A stretch of DNA of 64,000 bases. Source: Streptomyces mesophilus (lineage in GTDB: Bacteria > Actinomycetota > Actinomycetes > Streptomycetales > Streptomycetaceae). The notes below the pieces were generated by a model. The model was not told the DNA's origin. It ran no database searches and saw nothing but the letters and a program-made list of their open reading frames with translations. The position numbers and the translations under genes are program-made. Below, piece after piece: positions 9,155-20,426 of this stretch; within the stretch, counting starts at the first letter, position 1; every line of letters starts with the position of its first letter. The stretch is from contig NZ_JAAKZW010000002.1 of the NCBI RefSeq assembly GCF_011044995.1, positions 62,001 to 126,000 on the forward strand, in the 5' to 3' direction.

Positions 9155-9967
9155 ATGGAGCGACCCGCCTGGGCCCCGCGGGGCATCGATATCTCGGTGC
9201 CGAGCGTTTCGCGTATCTATGACTACTACCTGGGTGGTTCGCACAACTTCGAGTCGGATCGTGAAGCGGCCCGCAAGGCCATGGAGTTCATGCCGGGGCT
9301 GCCCAAGATCATGCAGGCGAATCGTGCCTTCATGAGACGCGCCGTCGGCTACGCGGTGGAGCGGGGCATCACCCAGTTCCTCGATATCGGCTCCGGCATC
9401 CCCACGTTCGGCAATGTCCACGAGGTGGCCCAGGAGCTGCACCCGGGAGCCCGTGTCGCGTACGTCGACCATGATCCGGTGGCCGTCGCGCACAGCGAGG
9501 CCGTGCTCGACGGCAACCCCGACGCCGTGGTGCTCGCCGCCGATCTGAGAAAGCCGCGGGAGATCCTGGGCAGCCCTCAGCTGTCCGGGCTGCTCGACCT
9601 GGACCGCCCCGTGGCGCTGCTGCTGGTGGCGGTTCTGCATTTCGTCGAGAACTCCGACGACCCGTACGAGGCGGTCGCCACCCTGCGCGACGCTCTCGCG
9701 CCCGGCAGCGTTCTGATCCTCACGCACGCGTCGTTCGACGGGATACCGCTGACGCAGGAGCGGGCCGGCGGCACGGTCGGCGTCTACAAGGACATCCGCA
9801 ACCCGCTGATCATGCGCTCGCGTGACGAGATCGGCCGCTTCTTCGAGGGGTACGAGATGGTCGAACCCGGCCTCGTCTCCATGCCGCTGTGGCGGCCCGA
9901 CGCACCGCCGGAGCAGGAGGACCCGTATGCCTTCTCGGGATACGCGGGTGTGGGGCTGCTGACGTGA
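9155..9967 (+). CDS. SAM-dependent methyltransferase, DUF574 family
   Basis: 270 residues of the actinobacterial family PF04672. Seen: the family N-terminus (RIYDYYLGGSHNFE), the SAM-binding glycine motif FLDIGSGIPT, an acidic loop VAYVDHDPVAV and AVLHFVENSDDP. Streptomyces genomes carry dozens of these; substrates are mostly unknown. I chose ATG 9155 because AGGGAG lies 6 bases upstream, whereas ATG 9134 lacks a site. The stop overlaps the start of the GGDEF/EAL gene by four bases, so the two are co-translated and may act in one signalling route. Confidence 0.88.
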   Translation: MERPAWAPRGIDISVPSVSRIYDYYLGGSHNFESDREAARKAMEFMPGLPKIMQANRAFMRRAVGYAVERGITQFLDIGSGIPTFGNVHEVAQELHPGARVAYVDHDPVAVAHSEAVLDGNPDAVVLAADLRKPREILGSPQLSGLLDLDRPVALLLVAVLHFVENSDDPYEAVATLRDALAPGSVLILTHASFDGIPLTQERAGGTVGVYKDIRNPLIMRSRDEIGRFFEGYEMVEPGLVSMPLWRPDAPPEQEDPYAFSGYAGVGLLT

Positions 9968-12135
9968 ACGCGGCCGATGATCGTGACGAGGCGGCCGGGT
10001 CGGACGGCCCGGACTCGCGGCTGCGCCGGTTCGTCACGATATGGAGCCGGGCCGTCTTCCCGGTGACGGCGACGTCGCGCACGCGGGTCGAGTTCGACGA
10101 GCAACTCCTGCCGCTGGCCCGCCAGTTGCGTGACGCGCTGACCGCCCGCGCCTTCGACGCGGCGGCCGGGCGGCAGGTGGGCGCCGCGCTGATCGAGGCG
10201 CACTGCACCGACCCCGAGGCACTCACCCGGACCCTGGACGTCGTCGACGCCTACTTGGTCCTCTACTGCGGCACCTCGGACGAGACGGAGCGCGAGGCGC
10301 AGCGGGCTCGTTCGTCGCGGCTTCAGCATGCGATGGCCGGCGGTTTCGCCGGCGCCCTGCGCGAGCGCACCCTCGGCGAGCAGGAGGCGATCTCCCGTGC
10401 CGCGCTGACGGCACGGCAGGTGGTGGCGGAGGCGCTGCACAGCAGTCAGGCCCGCTTCCGCGCCGTGTTCGAGGGCGCGGCGGTGGGGATCGGGATCGCG
10501 GCTCTCGACGGCACCATCCTCCAGGTCAACGACACCCTGAAGACGATGTTCGGCGCGGGCGGCATGGATGTGACGCTGCGCGGCCGCAAGGTCTCCGACT
10601 GGACCCATCCCGATGACGCTCCTCAAGTCTGGCGCCTGTACGAGGAGTTGGTGCAGGGGCGGCGTGAGCACTACCGCGTGGAGAAGCCGTACTACCGCGC
10701 GGACGGCACGGTGCTGTGGACCAATCTCACGGTCTCCCTGCTCCGCGACGCCGAGGGCCGCCCGCAGTACCAGCTGGCCCTCATGGAGGACACCACCGAG
10801 CGCCGCCTGCTCAACCTGCGGCTGCGCTACGAGGCGACCCATGACGCCCTGACCGGTCTGCCCAACCGCACGCTGTTCTTCGAGCGCCTGGACAAGGCAC
10901 TCGCCGCGGGCGAGGGCCGCCGCTTCGGGCTCTGCTACCTCGACCTCGACGGCTTCAAGGCCATCAACGACAGCATGGGGCACGCGGCCGGCGACCGGCT
11001 CCTCGTCGAGATCGCGGACCGGCTGCAGTCCTGTGCGACCGGCCCCGGGGAGATGGTGGCCCGGCTCGGCGGCGACGAGTTCGTGGCCCTGACCACCGGA
11101 CCCGACACCGAGCGCGAGGTCGACGAGCTGGCCTCGCGGATCCTCAGCATGCTGGCGATCCCGGTCCGTATCGAAGGACGCGAGCTCACCGTGCGCGGCT
11201 CGATCGGCATCGTCGAGGGCCCGGCGGGGGAGCGCAGCCCGGCGGAGGTGCTGCGCAGCGCCGACATCACGATGTACCGGGCGAAGTCGGCCGGCGGCAA
11301 TCGCTACGAACTCGCCGACCCGGAGGCCGACGCGCGCACCATCACGCGTTACGGCCTGACGACCGCCCTGCCCGCGGCCCTCGCCCGCGAGGAGTTCTTC
11401 ATCGAGTACCAGCCGCTGGTGAACCTGGCGGACGGGAGCGTACGCGGAGCAGAGGCGCTGGTGCGCTGGCTGCACCCGCAGCACGGGGTGCTCAGCCCGG
11501 ACCGCTTCATCCCGCTCGCCGAGCACACGGGTCTGATCGTGCCGCTCGGACGCTGGGTGCTCGACCAGGCGGTGCGCCAGGCGCGCGAGTGGCAGGAACG
11601 GCACGTGGGCGCCGGGCCGCTGCGCATCAACGTCAACCTCTCCCCGCACCAACTCCACTACCCGGGCCTGGTGGCCGACACCGTGGAGATCCTGGAGCGG
11701 TCCGGGCTCGCCCCCGGCTCGCTCTGCCTCGAGGTCACGGAATCGGCGCTCATCGGCGCGGACGACGATCTGCTCAAACCGCTGCGCCGGCTCGCCGAGA
11801 TGGGCGTCGACATCGCCTTGGACGACTTCGGTACGGGCTACTCGAACCTGGCCAATCTGCGGCGCCTGCCGGTGAGCATCCTGAAGCTGGACCGCTCGTT
11901 CACGCAGGGCATGCAGCGTTTCCCGGTCGATCCGGTGGATCTGCGGATCGTCGAGGGCATCGTGGGCCTCGCCCACAGCCTGGACCTGTCGGTGACCGTG
12001 GAGGGCGTGGAGACGGGGGCGCAGGCGGAGCAGCTGCGGATGCTGGGCTGCGACACGGCTCAGGGCTGGTACTACGCACGGCCGGGACCGCCGGACCGGT
12101 TGCACGAGCTGGCTCTGGTGGACGCGGTGGGATGA
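9964..12135 (+). CDS. rmdA: PAS-GGDEF-EAL cyclic-di-GMP turnover protein, RmdA-like
   Basis: 723 residues, cytosolic, no membrane helix. Order: an unassigned N-terminal region of about 155 residues, a PAS/PAC sensor (about 160-285), GGDEF (RLGGDEFVAL, Gly369-Phe373) and EAL (EALVRW, Glu497). The cyclase signature is intact. The phosphodiesterase domain keeps its metal and catalytic set: NVNLSP, CLEVTES, DDFGTGYSNL, ILKLDRSF, VEGVET and a late Gln. Both activities therefore look possible. The architecture and gene neighbourhood match S. coelicolor SCO0928 (RmdA), which affects development through c-di-GMP; that match is from memory. I start at GTG 9964 (GTGA overlap with the methyltransferase) rather than upstream at 9889. 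Confidence 0.88.
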   Translation: MNAADDRDEAAGSDGPDSRLRRFVTIWSRAVFPVTATSRTRVEFDEQLLPLARQLRDALTARAFDAAAGRQVGAALIEAHCTDPEALTRTLDVVDAYLVLYCGTSDETEREAQRARSSRLQHAMAGGFAGALRERTLGEQEAISRAALTARQVVAEALHSSQARFRAVFEGAAVGIGIAALDGTILQVNDTLKTMFGAGGMDVTLRGRKVSDWTHPDDAPQVWRLYEELVQGRREHYRVEKPYYRADGTVLWTNLTVSLLRDAEGRPQYQLALMEDTTERRLLNLRLRYEATHDALTGLPNRTLFFERLDKALAAGEGRRFGLCYLDLDGFKAINDSMGHAAGDRLLVEIADRLQSCATGPGEMVARLGGDEFVALTTGPDTEREVDELASRILSMLAIPVRIEGRELTVRGSIGIVEGPAGERSPAEVLRSADITMYRAKSAGGNRYELADPEADARTITRYGLTTALPAALAREEFFIEYQPLVNLADGSVRGAEALVRWLHPQHGVLSPDRFIPLAEHTGLIVPLGRWVLDQAVRQAREWQERHVGAGPLRINVNLSPHQLHYPGLVADTVEILERSGLAPGSLCLEVTESALIGADDDLLKPLRRLAEMGVDIALDDFGTGYSNLANLRRLPVSILKLDRSFTQGMQRFPVDPVDLRIVEGIVGLAHSLDLSVTVEGVETGAQAEQLRMLGCDTAQGWYYARPGPPDRLHELALVDAVG

Positions 12136-12192
12136 ACGGGGCGGCTCCCGTGATCGGGGCGGGTTCCGCGCGGGGGTCTTAGCATCGGCGGC

Positions 12193-12756
12193 ATGATCGC
12201 CACGCCCCGTACGCCGTCACCGCAAGCCGTGCTGATCACCGGAACCGTCGGCGTCGGCAAGACCTCCGTCGCGGATGCGGTCGGGGACCGGCTGGCCGAG
12301 GCGGGGGCCCCGCACGGCGTCGTCGACCTCGACCGGCTGTGCCAGGTGTGGCCCGCACCGGCCGGCGACCCGTTCAACTCCCGGGTGCTGCTGCGGAATG
12401 TGCGGGCGGTGGCCGGCACCTACCTCGAGTCCGGGGCGCGGCGCCTCGTGCTGGCCGGGGTCGCCGAGAGCCGGGACGAGGTGCGCGCGCTGGCCGAAGC
12501 GGTCGGCGTCCCGCTGACGGTCTGCCGTCTCGAAGCCCAACTCCCCGTCGTACGCGAACGGTTGCGTGCCCGGCACACCGACGACCCCGAGGGCCTGCGC
12601 TGGCACCTCGACCGGTCCGGCGAGCTGGCCGGGATCCTGGACGCGGCGCACGTGGCCGACTGCTCCGTCGACGCCGCGCGGCGGACGGTGACCGAGGTGG
12701 CGGAGGCGGTGCTGCGGGCGGTGGGGTGGGGCGGACCGGTGCCGCCGTCGGCGTGA
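12193..12756 (+). CDS. P-loop kinase-like ATPase, function unassigned
   Basis: 187 residues with a Walker A motif near the N-terminus (GTVGVGKTS) and a VVDLDRLC segment in the position of a nucleoside- or sulfate-kinase acceptor Asp. A late Arg-rich lid (RERLRARH) fits a small-molecule kinase fold (adenylylsulfate kinase / gluconate kinase-like). The substrate cannot be told. The stop codon at 12754 lies inside the first unit of a tandem repeat. It is convergent with the DoxX gene. Confidence 0.72.
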   Translation: MIATPRTPSPQAVLITGTVGVGKTSVADAVGDRLAEAGAPHGVVDLDRLCQVWPAPAGDPFNSRVLLRNVRAVAGTYLESGARRLVLAGVAESRDEVRALAEAVGVPLTVCRLEAQLPVVRERLRARHTDDPEGLRWHLDRSGELAGILDAAHVADCSVDAARRTVTEVAEAVLRAVGWGGPVPPSA

Positions 12757-12834
12757 CGCCTGTGGGCCACCTTCGGCGTGACGCCCCCGGACACCTTCGG
12801 CGTGACGCCCCCGGACACCTTCGGTGTGACGCCG
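12749..12834. repeat. 24-bp tandem repeat starting over the stop codon
   Basis: Units begin CGGCGTGACGCC: a degenerate 25-base unit at 12749 that contains the gene's TGA, two identical 24-base units at 12774 and 12798, and a partial unit at 12822. Each full unit contains the 11-base near-palindrome GGCGT-g-ACGCC, so transcripts from either side can fold. It lies between convergent genes and may also serve as terminator. Confidence 0.8.
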
Positions 12835-12841
12835 ACCCAGC

Positions 12842-13189
12842 TCACGCGGTTGTCACGCCGAGTGCCAGCGTCGCGGCCGCCAGCACGAGGAACGGGTACT
12901 GCAGGCCGAAGGAGTAGTCCTTCGCCCGTACGTGGGTGGCGATCGCCAGCGCGTAGAAGAGGACAAGGCCCACCGCGGCGGCGATCCCGATGGCCGGAAT
13001 CCAGAACCCGACGACCAGGCCCACCACCGCGGCCGCCTTGGGCAGTCCGAGCCAGGGCAGGATCCGGCGCGGTACGCCCACGCGGTCCATCCCCTCGGCG
13101 ATCCGCTCCCAGCGGGCGAAGTCGGCGCCGGCGGAGAAGAGGTTGTACGCGATGGTGATCACGGCGAAGACGGCGTAGGCCACGTTCAT
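12842..13189 (-). CDS. DoxX-family membrane protein
   Basis: 115 residues with four predicted membrane helices and little else, typical of small DoxX-like proteins of unclear function, some of which are linked to redox stress. ATG 13189 is preceded by GAGGAG at good spacing; the longer in-frame start at 13273 would add a Lys/Gly-rich non-membrane leader. It follows the LysR gene on the same strand with 87 bp between, so it may be co-transcribed with it. Confidence 0.8.
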   Translation of the reverse strand: MNVAYAVFAVITIAYNLFSAGADFARWERIAEGMDRVGVPRRILPWLGLPKAAAVVGLVVGFWIPAIGIAAAVGLVLFYALAIATHVRAKDYSFGLQYPFLVLAAATLALGVTTA

Positions 13190-13276
13190 GGCGAGCTCCT
13201 CGAAGGTGTGCGCGGACTTTCCTTTCCCCTTCGACGAGGCGGCCCCTCGGGCTGTGACATCAGCCGGCCGCACCGT

Positions 13277-14167
13277 TCAGCTCAAATGCCCCGTCAGCAT
13301 CCGCTGCAGCTCCCGCGCCGCCCGCGGCGGAGCCACGTCGCTGCGGTGGGCCAGGGCGACCGTCCGGTGCAGGCCGGGGCGGGTCAGCGGGGTGACCCGC
13401 AGGCCCAGGCCCGCCCGCATGGCGACCATCCGCGGCACCACGGCCACTCCCAGGCCCGCCCGTACGAACCCGAGCACCGCGTCCATCTCGCCGCCCTCGA
13501 CCGCGAAGTCCGGTTCGAACCCCGCCGCACGGCACGCCGCGACGGTGAGCTCCCGCAGGTCGTAGCCGTGCCGGAACATCACCAGCGGTTCGTCCTGCAG
13601 ATCCGCGATCCGCACCGAGCGCCCCGCACGCCCGGGCGCGGGCGCGTCGGGGGCGGAGACCACCACCAGGTCCTCGCGCAGCAGCTCCACGGTCGTCAGG
13701 GCGGGGGAGGGCGACGGAAGGGGGAGGACGACCAGGGCCAAGTCGAGGGCTCCACGGGCGAGTTCGCGGACGAGGTCGTGCGAACCGCCCTCCTCGACCA
13801 TCAGCTGGACCCCCGGATACTCGTCGCGGAAGGCGCGCAGGATGTCCGGCAGCAGACCCGTGCAGAGGCTGGGCGTCGCACCGAGCCTGACCCGTCCGCG
13901 CCGCAGCTGCGCCAGCTCCTGGACCTCCAGGCGCGCGGTGTCCGCGTCCGCGAGGATCCGGCGCGCGAGCGGCAGCAGCGCCTCGCCCGCGTCGGTGAGC
14001 GCGATATTGCCGCGCGCCCGGCTGAACAGCTCGGCGCCCAGCTCCCGCTCCAGCGCCTTGATCTGCTGCGAGAGCGACGGCTGCGCCACGTGCAGCGTCT
14101 CCGCCGCCCGCGTGAAGTGACGGGTCTCCGCGACCGCGACGAAGTACTGGAGCTGTTGGAACTGCAT
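13277..14167 (-). CDS. LysR-family regulator divergent from sdhCAB
   Basis: About 296 residues. The N-terminal winged HTH starts MQFQQLQYFVAVAETRHFTR and has the classic LHVAQPSLSQQIKALE recognition region; a periplasmic-binding-like effector domain follows. I start at ATG 14167, the family-typical N-terminus, instead of the 18-residue-longer 14221. Divergence from the succinate dehydrogenase operon, with a LysR-type dyad between, makes sdhCAB the likely target. Confidence 0.9.
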   Translation of the reverse strand: MQFQQLQYFVAVAETRHFTRAAETLHVAQPSLSQQIKALERELGAELFSRARGNIALTDAGEALLPLARRILADADTARLEVQELAQLRRGRVRLGATPSLCTGLLPDILRAFRDEYPGVQLMVEEGGSHDLVRELARGALDLALVVLPLPSPSPALTTVELLREDLVVVSAPDAPAPGRAGRSVRIADLQDEPLVMFRHGYDLRELTVAACRAAGFEPDFAVEGGEMDAVLGFVRAGLGVAVVPRMVAMRAGLGLRVTPLTRPGLHRTVALAHRSDVAPPRAARELQRMLTGHLS

Positions 14168-14187
14168 ACCCGCCAGCGTACGCGCAC

Positions 14188-14204
14188 GATAGGCATCAGC
14201 TATC
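14188..14204. promoter_or_regulatory. Candidate LysR binding site upstream of sdhC
   Basis: GATAG-GCATCAG-CTATC, a 5-bp perfect dyad containing ATAG-N7-CTAT (a T-N11-A type LysR site). It lies 21 bp upstream of the LysR ATG and about 60 bp upstream of sdhC. Confidence 0.6.
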
Positions 14205-14262
14205 GAAATGAGCTGGATCATGTCTTGGACCGATGAGGTCCTTGGCCCCTACCGTCATCTGC

Positions 14263-14988
14263 ATGGCTCTGGCAACGCGGCCCGTCAAGGGCACCGCCCC
14301 GGGTAAACGACCGTCCCCGGCACGCTCTCTGTGGGACTCGACGATCGGCAAGAAGACCGTGATGGCCGTGAGCGGCCTGATCATGCTCGGCTATCTGGTC
14401 GCGCACATGATCGGCAATCTCAAGGTCTTCTTCGGCCCCGACGAGATGAACGCCTACGCACGGTTCCTGCGCACCATGGGTGAGCCGGTGCTGCACCACG
14501 AGTGGGCGCTGTGGCTCGTCCGTATCGTGCTGGTCGCCGCGGTCGTCGGGCACGCCGTGTCCGCGTACCAGCTGAGCCGTCGTGACATCAAGGCGCGCCC
14601 GCAGAAGTACGTGCACAAGAGGAAGCGCGCGAGTTACGCGACCCGCACCATGCGCTGGGGCGGGATCATCCTCGCCCTGTTCATCGTGTGGCACATCCTC
14701 GACCTGACCACGGGCACCGTGCACCCGGGCGAGTTCGAGCATCTGCACCCTTACCAGAACCTCATCGACACCTTCTCGACCTGGTACGGCAACGTCATCT
14801 ACATCGTCGCCGTGAGCGCCGTCGGCCTGCATGTACGGCACGGCTTCTGGAGCGCCGCGCAGACCCTCGGCGTGGGCAACGCCCGCCGTGAACGCCTGCT
14901 CAAGCTGATCGCCAACACCCTTGCCCTCGTGCTGACGCTGGGCTTCGTCTCGGTCCCCGTCGCCGTCATGACCGGAGTGGTGAGCTGA
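14263..14988 (+). CDS. sdhC: Succinate dehydrogenase cytochrome b subunit
   Basis: 241 residues of the single-subunit diheme b558 type, about five membrane helices. It anchors the SdhAB dimer to the membrane and passes electrons to quinone. Candidate heme histidines lie in [26 protein letters not shown] and VRHGFW. Start uncertain: ATG 14263 ([10 protein letters not shown]) or ATG 14233 ten codons earlier; neither has a strong ribosome-binding site. No separate sdhD follows, consistent with this subtype. Confidence 0.9.
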   Translation: MALATRPVKGTAPGKRPSPARSLWDSTIGKKTVMAVSGLIMLGYLVAHMIGNLKVFFGPDEMNAYARFLRTMGEPVLHHEWALWLVRIVLVAAVVGHAVSAYQLSRRDIKARPQKYVHKRKRASYATRTMRWGGIILALFIVWHILDLTTGTVHPGEFEHLHPYQNLIDTFSTWYGNVIYIVAVSAVGLHVRHGFWSAAQTLGVGNARRERLLKLIANTLALVLTLGFVSVPVAVMTGVVS

Positions 14989-14989
14989 C

Positions 14990-16935
<1,946 letters not shown>

Positions 16936-16939
<4 letters not shown>

Positions 16940-17685
16940 AGCTCACCCTGCGCGTCTGGCGGCAGAAGAACGCCGGCGCCGACGGCGCGATGTCCACGTA
17001 CGAAGTGGACGGAATCTCCCAGGACATGTCGTTCCTGGAGATGCTCGACACGCTCAACGAGGAGCTCATCCTCAAGGGCGAGGACCCCGTCGCCTTCGAC
17101 CACGACTGCCGCGAGGGCATCTGCGGCGCCTGCTCCCTGGTGATCAACGGCGATGCGCACGGACCCGAGCGCACCACCACCTGCCAGTTGCACATGCGGT
17201 CCTTCGACGACGGCGACACGATCGACATCGAGCCGTGGCGGGCCTCCGCGTTCCCCGTGGTCAAGGACCTGGTCGTGGACCGTTCGGCCTTCGACCGGAT
17301 CATCCAGGCCGGCGGCTACATCACCGCCCCGACCGGCGCCGCGCCGGAGGCCCACGCCACCCCCGTACCGAAGCCGGACGCGGACTTCGCGTTCGAGCAC
17401 GCCGAGTGCATCGGCTGCGGCGCCTGTGTCGCGGCCTGCCCCAACGGGTCGGCGATGCTGTTCACTTCGGCCAAGGTCAACCACCTCAACGTGCTGCCGC
17501 AGGGCTCACCCGAGCGCGAGACCCGGGTGCTCGACATGGTCGGGCAGATGGACGACGAGGGCTTCGGCGGCTGCACGCTCACCGGCGAGTGCGCGACGGC
17601 CTGCCCGAAGGGCATCCCGCTGCCGTCGATCGCGGCGATGAACAAGGAGTGGCTGCGGGCGAACCGCAAGGCCGCCAAGCGGTAG
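16936..17685 (+). CDS. sdhB: Succinate dehydrogenase iron-sulfur subunit
   Basis: 249 residues, carrying electrons from FAD to the membrane anchor. Cluster ligands are all visible: 2Fe-2S in [12 protein letters not shown] with the later TTTC, 4Fe-4S in [12 protein letters not shown], and 3Fe-4S in [14 protein letters not shown] together with neighbouring cysteines. ATG 16936 overlaps the sdhA stop by four bases. Confidence 0.95.
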
Positions 17686-17723
17686 CCCTTGTCGGACGGT
17701 TCAGCCCTCGCCGGCCCCGCTGG

Positions 17724-18578
17724 TCAGTCCCCGACCGCCCGCAAGGTCCCCGGCCGGAGCCCGTTGAGCCGGTCGAGGGCCGCGGACGTGGCCTCGTCGG
17801 CGGGCAGGTGGACGATCATGCGCTGGCCGTCGCCCTCCGGGAGCTCCAGTACCTCGTACGAGAGCCGCAGCTCGCCCGCCTCCGGGTGCACCCACGTCGC
17901 GGTGCCGCTGCGGCGGGCGACCCGGGCCGGGGCCGCGATGCGGTCGGTGAACGCGGCACCCACGGTGATCGCCAGCTCCCGCGCGAGCTCCGCCGTCTCC
18001 GGGTCGCCCTTGGAGATGCCGAAGCGCAGTGTCTCCACCTGCTCGTCGGCGGCCCGCTCCCAGTCGGGAAACGCGGTCCTGGCGCGCGGGTCGGTCAGGA
18101 CGTAGCGGGGCATGCTGGGGGATTCCCCGTCGAGGATGCCGAGCGGCCGTGCCAGGCGTGTGTAGCCCTCGGTGTACGCGGCGATCTCGCCCAGCCAGTT
18201 GAGCACGACGGCCGGTGTGGGCTCCATCCGGTCGAGCAACGCCCGTACCGTCGGGCGGACTTCGCGCTGGGGCCGCGGTGCGACCGCGCACAGGAAGTGG
18301 CCCTCCTCCGCCTTGAGGAGATTGCGCAGGTGCAGCCGCTCCTCCAGGGGCATCCGCAGCGCGTCGCAGAGCGCCCCGAGCACCTGCGGTGACGGATGGC
18401 GGTCCCTGCCCTGCTCCAGGCGGGCCAGGTACTCCACGCTGATGTCCGCGAGCATCGCCAGCTCGGAGCGGCGCAGCCCGGGGGTGCGGCGGCGCGCACC
18501 CTCGGGCAGCCCGACCTCGGCCGGGGTGACGGCCTCGCGGCGGGCGCGCAGGAAGGCGCCGAGTGCGTTGTCGCTCAT
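17724..18578 (-). CDS. XRE-family regulator with MmyB-like ligand domain
   Basis: 284 residues. The N-terminal HTH (about 10-85; RRTPGLRRSELAMLADIS, then VEYLARLEQGRDRHPS) is typical of the MmyB-like group abundant in Streptomyces. The C-terminal region (about 105-275) is the PAS-like ligand-binding domain proposed to bind fatty acids in this group. It is divergent from the YceI gene; such regulators usually control the adjacent divergent gene. Confidence 0.88.
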   Translation of the reverse strand: MSDNALGAFLRARREAVTPAEVGLPEGARRRTPGLRRSELAMLADISVEYLARLEQGRDRHPSPQVLGALCDALRMPLEERLHLRNLLKAEEGHFLCAVAPRPQREVRPTVRALLDRMEPTPAVVLNWLGEIAAYTEGYTRLARPLGILDGESPSMPRYVLTDPRARTAFPDWERAADEQVETLRFGISKGDPETAELARELAITVGAAFTDRIAAPARVARRSGTATWVHPEAGELRLSYEVLELPEGDGQRMIVHLPADEATSAALDRLNGLRPGTLRAVGD

Positions 18579-18608
18579 CCGTCGATCGTACGAGGGGCAC
18601 GGCGCCCG

Positions 18609-18670
18609 AGGGTGGCCCTGTCACTACCTGCCTGGGCCCTCAGGGTGGCCCTGTCACTACCAGCCTGGGC
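18609..18670. promoter_or_regulatory. Two 29-bp direct repeats, candidate operators of the XRE regulator
   Basis: AGGGTGGCCCTGTCACTACC plus a GCCTGGGC tail occurs at 18609-18637 and again at 18642-18670 with one mismatch, a 33-bp period (about three helical turns). Each copy has weak dyad ends GGTnG / CnACC. They sit between the divergent regulator and YceI starts. Confidence 0.65.
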
Positions 18671-18711
18671 TCGGCCTCCCTGCGGCCCTTGCGGACCGGC
18701 ACGGTGGAGCC

Positions 18712-19269
18712 ATGACTTCAGAGACCACTGCCACCGCTGCCACCACCGCCCTCCCGCTCACCGCCGGCCGCTGGGCCTTCGACCCCTTCCACTCGGCCGT
18801 CGGCTTCACGATCCGCCACCTCGGCATCTCCAAGGTGCGCGGTCGTTTCGACAAGCTGGACGCGTCGCTCGTCGTGGGCGAGACCCTCGCCGACTCCTCG
18901 ATCACCGCGACGGTGGAGCTCGCCTCCGTCAACACGGGCAACGCGGACCGTGACGCGCACGTCCGCGCCTCGGATCTCCTCGATGTCGCCAGCCGCCCCA
19001 CCATGAGCTTCCGCTCGACGCGGCTGGCGGGCGCCGGCGAGGACTGGACGATGGAGGGCGAGCTGACCATCGGCGAAGTCACCCGGCCCGTCACCTTCGC
19101 CGTGGAGTTCGGCGGCGTCGTGGACGTTCCGCACGACGGCAGCAAGCACGCCGGGTTCGAGGCGACGGGGGAGATCCGGCGCAGCGAGTACGGGCTGACC
19201 TTCGCCCCCGGGCTGCTCGGCGAGGTGGTGAAGATCCACCTCGACGTGCAGTTCATCGCTCCGAAGTAG
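18712..19269 (+). CDS. YceI-family lipid-binding-type protein
   Basis: 185 residues, the YceI beta-barrel (FDPFHSAVGFTIRHLGISK, VRGRF, DASLVV, RDAHVRASDLLDVASRPTM, GELTIGEVTRPVTF). Members bind isoprenoid chains in a lipocalin-like barrel. There is no signal peptide, so it is the cytosolic actinobacterial form. GGTGGAG precedes ATG 18712. Probably regulated by the divergent XRE protein. Confidence 0.9.
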   Translation: MTSETTATAATTALPLTAGRWAFDPFHSAVGFTIRHLGISKVRGRFDKLDASLVVGETLADSSITATVELASVNTGNADRDAHVRASDLLDVASRPTMSFRSTRLAGAGEDWTMEGELTIGEVTRPVTFAVEFGGVVDVPHDGSKHAGFEATGEIRRSEYGLTFAPGLLGEVVKIHLDVQFIAPK

Positions 19270-19299
19270 AGCTTGGAATCGCCGCAAGTGGAGCCTGAA

Positions 19300-19345
19300 G
19301 AGGGCGGGTCGGGACCGGAGGGGACGCCGGTCCCGACCCGCCCTC
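19300..19345. terminator. Terminator hairpin after the YceI gene
   Basis: A perfect 19-bp stem (19300-19318 with 19327-19345) and 8-base loop; no long T tract, as is common in Streptomyces. Confidence 0.82.
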
Positions 19346-19379
19346 GTCGATGTCAGTGGCCGTCGTTACGCTGCGCGGC

Positions 19380-20423
19380 ATGATCTTCAATCGCAAGGGG
19401 CGGGGGCGGCTCCTCGAAGCCGTATCGGACTTCGAGGCCGCCGTGCGCGGGCAGGACGCCGACCGCGCGGAGCAGGCGTTCGGCGCCCTGCACGAGCACT
19501 TCGGGGAAGCCGGGGATCAGGAAGTCCAGGAGGCCGGCGCCCGCCTGGCCGCCCTGCTGATGGACGTGCCGCCGGGGCCGCGCGGCACGGTCGCCGTGAT
19601 CGTGGGCGCCTGTGTGGAGCGCGGCGCCGACGCCGGGCCGTGCGCGCCCGCCGTCTTCGAGGGACTGCTCGACGCCGTGCGCGGGGCGGGCGAGTTCTGC
19701 GAGCGGTGGGCGGCGACCGGGGGAGGCGAGCTGCCCGACCCGGAGAGCTCCGACGTGGACGACGCCCTGCTCGAACGGGTCGGCCCGCAGGCGGCCATGG
19801 CCTGGTGGACGCTGCAGCAGTGGGAGATGGCCTCGGTGGCCATGCTCAACCACCCGGGCGTGCGCACCTCGCTCGACCCGGCTCTGCGCGGCGAGGTGCT
19901 CGCCTTGCTCCGCCCGGTCGAGGAGGCGTCCGGACACGACTTCAAGTGCCTCACGTACGCACTGACGGTCCTCGACGAAGAGCCGCTCGTCGCCTTGGAC
20001 CGCGCGAGCGGCAGGGGCTATGCGCTGCGCATGAGCGGCATCGGCGACAACTTCCAGCTGCACACGCTGCTCGCCCGTGTCCTCGCGGGCGGCGGCCATG
20101 TGGACGCGTACGTCCCCTCGGCCCAGGAGGCGGCCGTGTGCCGGGACGCGCCCGGCCAGGTGCCGACCACCGGCTCCTTCAACCTGGTGGCCGCGGACGG
20201 CAGTTGGATCTGGAACGAGGGCGCGCCGGTGGACATACCCGTGGTCGACGGCGCCCGGCTGCTCGTGCTCGACCCGCCGCCCTACCCGCGCGGCTGGCCG
20301 GCCGGGCGGTTCTTTCCCGGCATGCAGGGCGATCTGGTCCTGGAGCGTGTCCTCACCGACGAGGAGACGGCCCGCTGGTTCGCCCACGTGGCGCCGGCGA
20401 AGTCGCCCGGAGCGGCCGTCTGA
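19380..20423 (+). CDS. Hypothetical actinobacterial protein
   Basis: About 347 residues, soluble, no recognised catalytic motif. The N-terminal 80 residues look helical (LLEAVSDFEAAVRGQDADRA, HEAT-like), the middle is also helix-rich, and the last third is beta-rich. I chose ATG 19380 (MIFNRKG) over the GTG 19350 start, which would overlap the preceding terminator. No function can be given. Confidence 0.65.
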   Translation: MIFNRKGRGRLLEAVSDFEAAVRGQDADRAEQAFGALHEHFGEAGDQEVQEAGARLAALLMDVPPGPRGTVAVIVGACVERGADAGPCAPAVFEGLLDAVRGAGEFCERWAATGGGELPDPESSDVDDALLERVGPQAAMAWWTLQQWEMASVAMLNHPGVRTSLDPALRGEVLALLRPVEEASGHDFKCLTYALTVLDEEPLVALDRASGRGYALRMSGIGDNFQLHTLLARVLAGGGHVDAYVPSAQEAAVCRDAPGQVPTTGSFNLVAADGSWIWNEGAPVDIPVVDGARLLVLDPPPYPRGWPAGRFFPGMQGDLVLERVLTDEETARWFAHVAPAKSPGAAV

Positions 20424-20426
20424 CGT

